DNA of 41,143 bases from UBA1049 sp964525815 (GTDB lineage: Bacteria; Bacillota; Clostridia; Oscillospirales; CAG-382): NCBI GenBank assembly GCA_964525815.1, contig CAZGJQ010000004.1, positions 1 through 41,143 on the forward strand, in the 5' to 3' direction. A program made the position numbers and the translations under genes. The notes beneath the pieces were generated by a model, which saw only the letters and a list, made by a program, of their open reading frames with translations, did no database searches and was not told the origin of the DNA. Numbering within the stretch: position 1 is the stretch's first letter; each line of letters opens with the position of its first letter. Shown here in pieces: positions 24,732 through 31,854 of this stretch.

Positions 24732-26303
24732 ATGAGAGAAAAAAAGAGAGATATTTTATCGGAGGGAAGGCTTTTTATAGCAAAAAGGCGTACCATTTTT
24801 GAAAAAAAGCTTAAGGAAGCGCTTTCCTCGGTGCTGCCTATAACCGTTATTGTGCTTATACTTTGCTTTTTCGTTACCCCCGTGCCTACAAATGCTCTTA
24901 TGGCGTTTATTTTAGGAGCGGTGATGCTTACCATTGGTTTCGGGCTGTTTACCTTGGGTGCAGAAATGGCGATGATAACGTTCGGCGAAAAGGTAGGCGC
25001 ACATATGACAAAGACCCGTAAAATATGGGTGATTGTGTTAATTGCTTTCGTTATAGGCGTTATGATAACCGCATCCGAGCCATCGCTTCAAGTGCTTGCC
25101 GAGCAGGTTCCCTATATTAGCACTCCTGTTTTAATCATTTTGGTTGCGCTCGGTGTGGGAGTGTTTTTGATTGTAGCCGTGCTAAGGATTTTGTTTGCGA
25201 TAAGGCTCTCTTATGTTTTAATGTTTTTTTATGCGGTTGTGCTTGTGCTTGCTTTTTTTGTTCCGGATAGTTTTATTCCGGTTGCATTTGACAGCGGAGG
25301 TGTTGCTACCGGAGCCATGACGGTACCGTTCATAATGGCGCTTGGAATAGGTATATCCTCCATAAGAAGCGATAAAGATGCGGAGAGTGACAGTTTCGGT
25401 CTAATAGCTCTGGCTTTGATAGGACCGATTATTGCCGTACTGCTGTTGTCCTTTTTTTATAATGTGGACAGCGGTGCTTATGTACCACCCGTTCTGCCCG
25501 ATGCTAAGGATTCGGTGGAGCTATGGAGGATTTTTACTAAAAATATTCCGCATCAAATGAAGCAAATGCTGATTGCGGTTGCGCCTATCGTTCTGTTTTT
25601 CTTTGTTTTTACCCTCTTAACCTCCAAGCCGACTAAGAGTCGGTTTGTTAGAGTTCTGGTAGGCTTTGTATATACTTATATCGGATTGGTCTTGTTTCTG
25701 ACCGGTGTTAATGTAGGGTTTATGCCGGTGGGAAGCTATCTCGGAAATATTTTGGCGCAAAAAGAGACAAATTGGATTATTGTGCCGATTGCAATGGTTA
25801 TGGGATACTTTATAATAACCGCCGAGCCGGCTGTGCAGGTCTTGAACAGACAGGTGGAGGAGATAACAGCGGGAGCAATAAGCCGCAGAGCAATGAACGC
25901 AAGCCTTTCGATAGGAGTTTCCCTTTCACTCGGTCTGGCAATGCTTAGAATACTTGCAAGCGTTTCGATTATGTGGTTTATTGTACCCGGGTATTTTATA
26001 GCACTCCTGTTGACCTTTTTCGCACCCAACTTATTCACCTCCATAGCCTTTGATTCGGGAGGAGTAGCTTCCGGACCGTTGACCGCAACCTTTCTATTAC
26101 CCTTTGCCATAGGTGCGGCTGAGGGTACAAGCGGGGATGTGGTTGCAAGTGCTTTTGGGCTGGTAGCCATGGTTACGATGACCCCCCTGATAACAATACA
26201 GGTGATGGGGTTATATTATAAATTAAAGGTTTCTAAACAGGTTAAGGAACAGGATGCTGTTGTTACGACGGAAACGGCGGATGAGGATATTATAAATCTT
26301 TAA
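24732..26303 (+). CDS. DUF1538 multi-pass membrane protein, internally duplicated
   Basis: The 523-residue integral membrane protein has about twelve to fourteen hydrophobic segments in two homologous halves. Repeated motifs are ITASEPSLQVLAEQV against ITAEPAVQVLNRQV, and IPVAFDSGGVATGAMTVPFIMALGIG against TSIAFDSGGVASGPLTATFLLPFAIG. Such inverted or tandem halves with conserved Glu, Asp and SGG are typical of secondary transporters, and the family is DUF1538, of unknown substrate. It starts 23 bases after glyS with a GAGGAG site and is followed 23 bases later by a P-II-like gene. By analogy with AmtB-GlnK, the P-II-like partner may bind and gate it. Confidence 0.88.
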   Translation: MREKKRDILSEGRLFIAKRRTIFEKKLKEALSSVLPITVIVLILCFFVTPVPTNALMAFILGAVMLTIGFGLFTLGAEMAMITFGEKVGAHMTKTRKIWVIVLIAFVIGVMITASEPSLQVLAEQVPYISTPVLIILVALGVGVFLIVAVLRILFAIRLSYVLMFFYAVVLVLAFFVPDSFIPVAFDSGGVATGAMTVPFIMALGIGISSIRSDKDAESDSFGLIALALIGPIIAVLLLSFFYNVDSGAYVPPVLPDAKDSVELWRIFTKNIPHQMKQMLIAVAPIVLFFFVFTLLTSKPTKSRFVRVLVGFVYTYIGLVLFLTGVNVGFMPVGSYLGNILAQKETNWIIVPIAMVMGYFIITAEPAVQVLNRQVEEITAGAISRRAMNASLSIGVSLSLGLAMLRILASVSIMWFIVPGYFIALLLTFFAPNLFTSIAFDSGGVASGPLTATFLLPFAIGAAEGTSGDVVASAFGLVAMVTMTPLITIQVMGLYYKLKVSKQVKEQDAVVTTETADEDIINL

Positions 26304-26326
26304 CAAAAGAAAAGAGAGCTTTTTTT

Positions 26327-27013
26327 ATGAGTGAGCTTAAAATGATTATAACGGTAATGGAGCGGGAGTTCGGCGAGAAGTTTATGACCTTTCTTAGAGA
26401 AAGAGGTTCCCCGTCTGTGTTGAGTGTGCCCGCAAACGGAACGGCATCCGACGAAACATTGGATTCCCTCGGTATAGAAGCAACCGAAAAAACAATGCTT
26501 TTTTCGTTTGCTTACGGCAGCACCTATAGAAACATCATGCAGGAGCTTAAGCACGCTATAGGTACAGGAATACAAAGCAATGGGATTGCGCTTTCCGTGT
26601 CAATAGAGAGCGTTGGCGGCGCTACCTCCCTGCAATACTTAAAATATGAGGACGAAAACGCTGTTGAGATAAAGGGAAAGGCGGATAACAAGGTGGATGA
26701 TATGGAAAAAAACGAGCATCAGCTTATTATAGCGATTGCGAATCAAGGGTATACCGAGCTTGTAATGAATGCCGCACGCAAGGCAAACGCCTCAGGCGGT
26801 ACAGTTATTCATGCAAAGGGAACCTGCAATGCGGCTGCAGAGAAGTTCTGTAAGCTTTCCTTGGCAGATGAAAAGGAAATGGTCTTCATTATAGCGAAAG
26901 AAAAAGATAAAGCGGGAATAATGAAGGCAATAATGCAAAAAGCGGGTAAGGATACTCCGGCACATTCGGTAGTGTTCACAATGCCGGTATCCGACATTGT
27001 GGGAATAGAATAA
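26327..27013 (+). CDS. Tandem P-II-like regulatory protein
   Basis: The 228-residue soluble protein reads as two P-II/GlnB-like ferredoxin folds. The first spans about 1-105 (KMIITVMEREFGEKFMTFLRERG ... IALSVSIESVGG) and the second about 128-228 (HQLIIAIANQGYTELVMNAARKANASGGTVIHAKG ... PAHSVVFTMPVSDIVGI). The second half keeps the clearer pattern; neither has the uridylylated Tyr loop of classical GlnB. P-II proteins trimerise and bind nucleotides and small effectors. With two domains per chain this one may pack differently. It follows the DUF1538 gene closely and is its likely cytoplasmic regulator. Confidence 0.8.
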   Translation: MSELKMIITVMEREFGEKFMTFLRERGSPSVLSVPANGTASDETLDSLGIEATEKTMLFSFAYGSTYRNIMQELKHAIGTGIQSNGIALSVSIESVGGATSLQYLKYEDENAVEIKGKADNKVDDMEKNEHQLIIAIANQGYTELVMNAARKANASGGTVIHAKGTCNAAAEKFCKLSLADEKEMVFIIAKEKDKAGIMKAIMQKAGKDTPAHSVVFTMPVSDIVGIE

Positions 27014-27039
27014 TAAATTTAGGAAAGGCGATGTAAAAA

Positions 27040-27870
27040 TTGAGCGAGAATTGCAGTCACGATTGCAGCAGCTGCGGAGAGAGCTGTGCGGAAAGAGAGA
27101 GTGAGCAGACCTCCTTTTTGGAAAAACCACACGAGCTCAGCAGTGTAAAAAAGGTCATAGGAGTAATAAGCGGCAAGGGCGGTGTGGGGAAATCCCTGGT
27201 AACCTCGATGCTTGCGGTTCTGTTCAACCGCAAAGGGTATGCAAGCGCCGTTTTAGACGCTGATATTACCGGTCCCTCCATACCAAAGAGCTTTGGAATA
27301 AAGCAAAAGGCGGAGGGAATCGAGCAGGGCATACTTCCGGCAAAAACCAAGACCGGGATACAGCTTATGTCGATCAACCTTCTGCTGCAAAACGATACCG
27401 ACCCTGTTGTCTGGAGAGGACCGATACTTGCGGGAACGGTCAAGCAGTTCTGGAGCGATGTAATCTGGAAGGATGTTGACTATATGTTTGTGGATATGCC
27501 CCCGGGAACGGGAGACGTACCGCTTACGGTGTTCCAGTCTTTGCCCGTTGACGGAATTGTTATCGTTACCTCACCCCAGGAGCTGGTCGGAATGATTGTG
27601 ACAAAGGCGATGAAAATGGCGGGTATGATGAATATACCGGTACTCGGAATAGTGGAGAATATGTCCTATTTCATTTGCCCGGATTGTAATTCCAAGCATA
27701 ATATTTTCGGAACCAGCGAGGTAGAGAGAATTGCCGCCGAGTTCGGAATAGACACGCTGTCCAAGCTGCCCATTAACCCCAAGCTTGCCGCTGCCGTGGA
27801 TAAGGGAATGATTGAGCTTTTTGAGGGCGACTGGCTGGATAATTTAGCGGATATGATAGAGAAGATATAG
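27040..27870 (+). CDS. Mrp/NBP35-type P-loop ATPase
   Basis: The 276-residue protein is a MinD-superfamily ATPase with the deviant Walker A GKGGVGKSLVTSMLA, DADITGPSIPK, VDMPPGTGDVPL and the C-terminal cluster motif FICPDC. The N-terminus adds Cys5, Cys9, Cys12 and Cys16, like the cluster-binding extension of NBP35. Relatives carry and transfer Fe-S clusters in the cytosol. The start is TTG 27040. The ribosome binding site AGGAAAGG is better spaced for an ATG at 27031 that is followed directly by TAA in the same frame. It follows the P-II-like gene by 26 bases, so it is probably in the same operon, though a functional link is unknown. Confidence 0.9.
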   Translation: MSENCSHDCSSCGESCAERESEQTSFLEKPHELSSVKKVIGVISGKGGVGKSLVTSMLAVLFNRKGYASAVLDADITGPSIPKSFGIKQKAEGIEQGILPAKTKTGIQLMSINLLLQNDTDPVVWRGPILAGTVKQFWSDVIWKDVDYMFVDMPPGTGDVPLTVFQSLPVDGIVIVTSPQELVGMIVTKAMKMAGMMNIPVLGIVENMSYFICPDCNSKHNIFGTSEVERIAAEFGIDTLSKLPINPKLAAAVDKGMIELFEGDWLDNLADMIEKI

Positions 27871-27887
27871 ATTTATCAGTATAAAAA

Positions 27888-27917
27888 CTAAGCCCTGCCG
27901 GATTTGGCAGGGCTTAG
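27888..27917. terminator. Bidirectional terminator between the Mrp and methyltransferase genes
   Basis: A perfect 12-bp stem (27888-27899 with 27906-27917) has a six-base loop. On the minus strand it is followed by a T5 run; on the plus strand the tail is ACATATATTTTT. It closes the converging genes on both sides. Confidence 0.8.
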
Positions 27918-27939
27918 TACATATATTTTTATATAGGTA

Positions 27940-28752
27940 TTATTGTTTTTTTGCCCAAATGGTTGCCCGGGCATAATCTGGGGCTTGTTCAGACAACGGC
28001 TCGTCTGTGTAATTGCAGTAGGTTCTCTCAATAGAAAAACCTGCATCATTGAGCCATCCGCAAACCTGTGTCAATGTCGGGATATGCTTGTAACCCATCG
28101 TTGATTCGATAATGCGTTCACCGTTGTTCGTTAACAAATCCCTATGGCTTACCCATGTGCAAATGCGAGTCACCGGGTCGTAAACATTGCCGTAGATTTT
28201 GATTTTCCCCCTGGTTCCCAATTCGTCAGCATATTCAGAGTTATCACCCAAGCGACCGCTCTCTCCCAAGCGGTTGAAAAACTTAACTGCTGATGCATGT
28301 GAGTGTTGGTCGTAATCCAAAATCAAATGTCCGTCAGAATGTAGCGCCGCCGCTGCTTTGTAGATAAAAGTTCGTTGCGCTTCGGCGTAATCCATATCAG
28401 TTTCGATGTTAATTAGAATGTTCCCAGCCATTACAACAACATCAAATCCAGTACCCCAATCCGCGTTTATAGCATCTGCTTGATAGCAAGTGATATTGGG
28501 AATGTTCTTCATTTTGAGGTAACAGCGAAGTAGCATGAACTCATTCGCATCGAAACCCGTAACTTTGTGTCCTGCCTTTGCAAGTGGGATGCTGATCCGT
28601 CCGCTGCCACAAGCAACTTCAAGGATATTTTTAGGTGTTCCATCAGTCTGTTCGTGCAAGATCCTTAATAAGAACCCCACATCGTTTGTTTGATTCTCAA
28701 ATTTCTCATATGAACTGGCGTACCAGTGCTTTGAGATAAATTGTCTGTTCAA
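27940..28752 (-). CDS. Class I SAM-dependent methyltransferase
   Basis: The 270-residue cytoplasmic protein has the Rossmann-type SAM site: motif I ILEVACGSGRISIPLAKAGHKVTGFDANEFML (residues about 42-74), an acidic loop CYQADAIN, and VVVMAGNILINI. Its substrate is not evident; it is not an Erm- or KsgA-type rRNA enzyme by motif. The TTG start at 28752 follows GGAGGA by seven bases. Upstream lie an 18-residue leader ORF and two competing hairpins that can hide or free this ribosome binding site. Codon use and base composition differ from neighbours, and the gene stands alone against the flanking plus-strand genes, so acquisition by transfer is likely. Confidence 0.87.
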   Translation of the reverse strand: MNRQFISKHWYASSYEKFENQTNDVGFLLRILHEQTDGTPKNILEVACGSGRISIPLAKAGHKVTGFDANEFMLLRCYLKMKNIPNITCYQADAINADWGTGFDVVVMAGNILINIETDMDYAEAQRTFIYKAAAALHSDGHLILDYDQHSHASAVKFFNRLGESGRLGDNSEYADELGTRGKIKIYGNVYDPVTRICTWVSHRDLLTNNGERIIESTMGYKHIPTLTQVCGWLNDAGFSIERTYCNYTDEPLSEQAPDYARATIWAKKQ

Positions 28753-28759
28753 AATAGCT

Positions 28760-28800
28760 TCCTCCGTTTTTTAAGGAGGATTAAAGTATAGTCATCCTCC
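28760..28800 (-). promoter_or_regulatory. Translational attenuator hairpins before the methyltransferase
   Basis: On the minus-strand RNA, arm 1 (GGAGGAT, 28794-28800) pairs with arm 2 (ATCCTCC, 28775-28781). Arm 2 can instead pair (TCCTCC) with arm 3, GGAGGA at 28760-28765, which is the ribosome binding site of the methyltransferase. The two hairpins exclude each other. Arm 1 lies in the last codons of the leader ORF and arm 2 starts at its stop codon, so ribosome position on the leader decides which hairpin forms. Confidence 0.75.
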
Positions 28801-28837
28801 CTGTTTGCATTGAAATAAATATATTAATAGTTTTCAT
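28781..28837 (-). CDS. 18-residue leader peptide of the methyltransferase
   Basis: ATG 28837 with AAAGGATG about nine bases upstream encodes MKTINIFISMQTGRMTIL and stops at 28781. Its last third spans arm 1 of the attenuator and its stop codon overlaps arm 2. It resembles leader peptides that sense ribosome inhibition upstream of drug-resistance genes. The peptide itself need not have a function. Confidence 0.7.
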   Translation of the reverse strand: MKTINIFISMQTGRMTIL

Positions 28838-28869
28838 ATGATATCATCCTTTCAAATTTAAATTATCTA

Positions 28870-28898
28870 ATATTATCACACAAATTCATAAAAATCAA
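28870..28898 (-). promoter_or_regulatory. Promoter of the leader peptide and methyltransferase
   Basis: On the minus strand TTGATT (28893-28898) and TAATAT (28870-28875) are 17 bases apart, about 33 bases before the leader ATG. Confidence 0.65.
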
Positions 28899-28910
28899 CT
28901 ATTATTAGGA

Positions 28911-28939
28911 TTGCATATTCTTTTTCATTGTGCTATACT
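28911..28939 (+). promoter_or_regulatory. Promoter of the GH36-like gene
   Basis: TTGCAT (28911-28916) and TATACT (28934-28939) are 17 bases apart, giving a leader of about 20 bases to ATG 28966. It lies back to back with the methyltransferase promoter. Confidence 0.65.
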
Positions 28940-28965
28940 CGAAAAAAACAAATACGGAGCAGATT

Positions 28966-30549
28966 ATGAACATAAGAATACCTGACAGAATAACGCTGAT
29001 ATATGAAGGCGGGGTTGCCGAAAAAATCAGTTCAAGCACGCTGAAAGAGAAGGACATTTCGCTTTCCTGTGTGATAACAGAAGGGAAAACGCTTAAGGTA
29101 AGCGTTAAGGCGGATACGACTCCGCTCAGCTATATAACACTTCGCTGGAGCTTTGCGGACGGGGATATACCGAGCGGGTTCACCAAGGTTCTGGGCGACG
29201 AGTGGGAGCGTGCCTACGGCACTATGGAGTGGCGGAGCATAAACCCAGATATTTTTATGCCGTGGTACTTTTTTATAACCGATTCGTCGGATGACAAGCC
29301 CTCAGAGTTTCGCCGAACCTGCGCCTTCGGTGTTCGGGTGCGCCCGAATTCGCTTTGCTATTGGAACCTTGACGGAGCGGGCGCAACCCTTTGGTTGGAT
29401 GTGCGCTGCGGAGGAAGCGGCGTTGTTCTGGGCGGAAGAACGCTTGAGGCGGTGACCGTTGTTTTCGGAGATTATAGGAATATAACGGCATTTGAGGCGG
29501 GGCAGCAGTTCTGCCGCAGCATGTGCGACGACGGGATTTTCCCCAAGACACCAGTTTACGGCTCAAATAACTGGTATTATGCTTACGGAAACAGCTCTCA
29601 CGAGGAGATATTGCGGGATGCCTCGATTGTTGCCGACGCAACAAAGGGATTGAAAAACCGTCCGTTTATGGTCATAGACGACGGATGGCAGCCATATAAC
29701 TGCGACGGTCCCTGGCACTGCGGGAACCAAAAGTTCCCGGACATGAAAAAGCTTGCCGAAGAAATAACCGCAATGGATGTAAAGCCCGGAATATGGATTC
29801 GCTTTCTTGCGGATGTAAGGAAGGAATCACCCGGTGTGAAGGAAGATTGGCGGCTCTCCAGAGATAACAGCTTCTTAGACCCTTCTCACCCCGAGGTTAT
29901 CGAGCATGTCAAGGAGGATACGAGACGAATCGTAAGCTGGGGCTACAAGCTTATAAAGCATGATTATTCCACCTTTGATATGTTCGGAGCATGGGGAATG
30001 AACCGCCCCAGATCCATTGCGGGGGATGAGGATAATTGGTCTTTTTATGACAGCAGCAGAACCAGTGCCGAAATCGTGCTGGATTTTTACCGCGCAATAA
30101 GGGAGGCGGCAGGAGATGCCCTTATAATAGGCTGTAACACAATCAGCCACCTTTGCGCCGGACTGGTTGAGATAAACCGCACCGGGGACGACACAAGCGG
30201 CAAGGAATGGCTTCGTACCCGAAAGCTCGGGGTGAACACGCTTGCCTTCCGCATGTCGCAGCATAACATTTTTTACACCGTGGATGCCGACTGCGTGGGT
30301 ATTACCGAGCTTGTCCCGTGGGAGAAGAACCGCCTGTGGCTGAAGGCGCTTGCACTCAGCGGTTCGCCGCTGTTTGTCTCCTGCAAGCCCGGAGTTCTGA
30401 ATGAGGAACAGGAAAAGGAGCTTGCCGAAGCCTTTGCGGTCAACTCGGTGCAGACCGACACCCTTATTCCGCTGGATTGGATCGAGACAACCTGCCCGCA
30501 GAAATGGCTGCATAACGGCAAAGCGATAAAAATTCCGTGGTTTGAATAA
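28966..30549 (+). CDS. GH36-like alpha-galactosidase family protein
   Basis: The 527-residue protein has no signal peptide, so it is cytoplasmic. The N-terminal 190 residues are beta-rich. The (beta/alpha)8 domain starts at about 200 (VYGSNNWYYAYGN) and has FMVIDDGWQ, KPGIWIRF, LDPSHPEV, and the probable nucleophile Asp333 in IKHDYS. The likely acid/base is Asp408 or Asp409 in NRTGDDTSG. These fit the melibiase clan (GH36/GH27/GH31 type). The C-terminal beta domain is very short compared with typical GH36 enzymes of about 700 residues, so the sugar specificity is unsure. ATG 28966 has CGGAG seven bases upstream; a GTG at 28930 falls in the promoter. No sugar transporter is adjacent. Confidence 0.82.
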   Translation: MNIRIPDRITLIYEGGVAEKISSSTLKEKDISLSCVITEGKTLKVSVKADTTPLSYITLRWSFADGDIPSGFTKVLGDEWERAYGTMEWRSINPDIFMPWYFFITDSSDDKPSEFRRTCAFGVRVRPNSLCYWNLDGAGATLWLDVRCGGSGVVLGGRTLEAVTVVFGDYRNITAFEAGQQFCRSMCDDGIFPKTPVYGSNNWYYAYGNSSHEEILRDASIVADATKGLKNRPFMVIDDGWQPYNCDGPWHCGNQKFPDMKKLAEEITAMDVKPGIWIRFLADVRKESPGVKEDWRLSRDNSFLDPSHPEVIEHVKEDTRRIVSWGYKLIKHDYSTFDMFGAWGMNRPRSIAGDEDNWSFYDSSRTSAEIVLDFYRAIREAAGDALIIGCNTISHLCAGLVEINRTGDDTSGKEWLRTRKLGVNTLAFRMSQHNIFYTVDADCVGITELVPWEKNRLWLKALALSGSPLFVSCKPGVLNEEQEKELAEAFAVNSVQTDTLIPLDWIETTCPQKWLHNGKAIKIPWFE

Positions 30550-30624
30550 AAATTGTGCAGAGATGAAACATTTTTAGCTTTTTTATTCATTATTACTATA
30601 TAAGAGCTAAAAGGAGTGGGGTAA

Positions 30625-31443
30625 ATGAAGTATTTATTTGTTTTTTTTGCGTTTATGCTTATTTTACTTACATCCTGTACGAAAACGCTTGAACAGGCGG
30701 TTTCTTCTGATAACAGCCAAAAAAACGGCAACGACACAGCAAATGTTAGTAATACAAGCATAAACCAAAACAGTCCGATTATTATTTATGTTGAAAACGA
30801 TTTTACTATAATAGGCGGTTCAAGGAACGGCAGCTTCAATAGTATATATGATTATTACTATAACAATAAAGAGCTTGAGGATTTATACAATATAAATTCC
30901 AACCGAACCGAGGTTGATTGCGAGCTACTAAAGCAAAATGATCTGATTGTTTTCTATGATATAAATGCAGAGAGCTATAACGTAATATGCGACAATGTTG
31001 AACTGGTTTTTGTGCACTCAACCCCTCACCTTATTCCTAATATGAAAAATGAATTAGAGATTTCGGTCAACAAAGCAATTGGAATCTCGTGTGATTGGGA
31101 AGTGTTTCCGAGAAAGCCTGTTTTTAACGGTAATACTGCGGTTGTAGATATTGACGGAAACGGTGTTATGGATGAAATACGGTGGGAGTTCAGCCAATGC
31201 GATGAGTCAGGAGTAGATGAAACAAAGCTGATTATAAATTATAACGGAAAAGAATATGTACGGCAGGCAACCACGCCTCTATATATCAGAGAATACTCAG
31301 TATTAAACATCATGGATTTAAACGGAAACGGCAAATTGGAAATTGTCGAATATACATATGATTACGGAGTAAAATATACTATTCTAGGAATATCCGAGGA
31401 GGGCTTTATCGAATATATCTCATATGGTTATGGCGATTATTAG
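30625..31443 (+). CDS. Lipoprotein with DxDGNG calcium-type loops
   Basis: The 272-residue protein has a lipoprotein signal with LTSC (Cys18). A Ser/Asn-rich linker (about 20-55) leads to an unrecognised domain. The C-terminal half has two acidic loops, VDIDGNGVMDEIRWE and MDLNGNGKLEIVEYTYDYG, of the kind found in FG-GAP/VCBS or dockerin-like calcium-binding repeats. It should be anchored on the outer membrane face. The ribosome binding site is AAAGGAGTGGGG. The gene is more AT-rich than the GH36 gene before it and has its own terminator, so it may be a separate or acquired unit. Function unknown. Confidence 0.75.
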   Translation: MKYLFVFFAFMLILLTSCTKTLEQAVSSDNSQKNGNDTANVSNTSINQNSPIIIYVENDFTIIGGSRNGSFNSIYDYYYNNKELEDLYNINSNRTEVDCELLKQNDLIVFYDINAESYNVICDNVELVFVHSTPHLIPNMKNELEISVNKAIGISCDWEVFPRKPVFNGNTAVVDIDGNGVMDEIRWEFSQCDESGVDETKLIINYNGKEYVRQATTPLYIREYSVLNIMDLNGNGKLEIVEYTYDYGVKYTILGISEEGFIEYISYGYGDY

Positions 31444-31461
31444 CTATAATATATACAATCG

Positions 31462-31491
31462 GCACACTCCAAAAACGGAATGTGCTTTTTT
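31462..31491 (+). terminator. Terminator of the lipoprotein gene
   Basis: GCACACTCC (31462-31470) pairs with GGAATGTGC (31477-31485) with one mismatch and is followed by six T residues. Confidence 0.8.
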
Positions 31492-31521
31492 AGTGAGCGG
31501 AATATAGTTGTATCTCGCATC

Positions 31522-31635
31522 ATGGAATCGGTTAGGGTGAAACGCGATTACGAAATAGAAATAGATTTGACCTTGGATTGCAAGTCGTTAGGGATTGAAA
31601 CGCCTGAATTTGCAGAATCAGACCAAAGCGCATAA
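31522..31635 (+). pseudogene. 37-codon remnant, possibly a serine recombinase C-terminus
   Basis: The frame from ATG 31522 reads MESVRVKRDYEIEIDLTLD and continues to TAA 31635; it also stays open upstream through the terminator T run. There is no ribosome binding site. The pattern of a charged, alternating strand (VRVKRDYEIEIDLTL) is like the last strand of large serine recombinases. It sits directly before tRNA-Ala. This is a weak call from pattern only; chance ORF is the alternative. Confidence 0.3.
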
Positions 31636-31663
31636 AAATCCCGTCAGAATGTAACCGACGGGA
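31634..31663 (-). terminator. Terminator of tRNA-Ala
   Basis: On the minus strand TCCCGTC (31657-31663) pairs with GACGGGA (31639-31645) and is followed by five T residues. It lies three bases after the tRNA. Confidence 0.8.
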
Positions 31664-31666
31664 ATA

Positions 31667-31742
31667 TGGTGGAGCATAGGGGACTTGAACCCCTGACCCC
31701 CACACTGCCAGTGTGGTGCGCTCCCAGCTGCGCTAATGCCCC
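31667..31742 (-). tRNA. tRNA-Ala (anticodon GGC)
   Basis: The 76-base cloverleaf has acceptor stem GGGGCAT/ATGCTCC with the G3-T70 pair that marks alanine tRNAs, anticodon stem CCACA/TGTGG with loop CTGGCAG (anticodon GGC), T loop GTTCAAG, and an encoded CCA at 31667-31669. Confidence 0.96.
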
Positions 31743-31762
31743 TTGTTTTTTGCCACGATGAA

Positions 31763-31791
31763 ATAATACCATACCGGGAATAAAAAATCAA
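31763..31791 (-). promoter_or_regulatory. Promoter of tRNA-Ala
   Basis: On the minus strand TTGATT (31786-31791) and TATTAT (31763-31768) are 17 bases apart, 20 bases before the tRNA. Confidence 0.65.
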
Positions 31792-31854
31792 GCATAAATT
31801 ATACTAATACTTTAGATAATCGGATAAAAGCAAGAAATAACGGGAGGTGCAATT

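Noticed and set aside
28930..28966. GTG start of the GH36-like gene at 28930
   Set aside because: It lies just upstream of and within the promoter -10 region, so it would not be transcribed; ATG 28966 has a good site.
30570..30612. Inverted repeat TTTTAGCT/AGCTAAAA before the lipoprotein gene
   Set aside because: An AT-rich 8-bp arm with a loop of about 25 bases in AT-rich DNA is weak; no T tract in the right place for a terminator.
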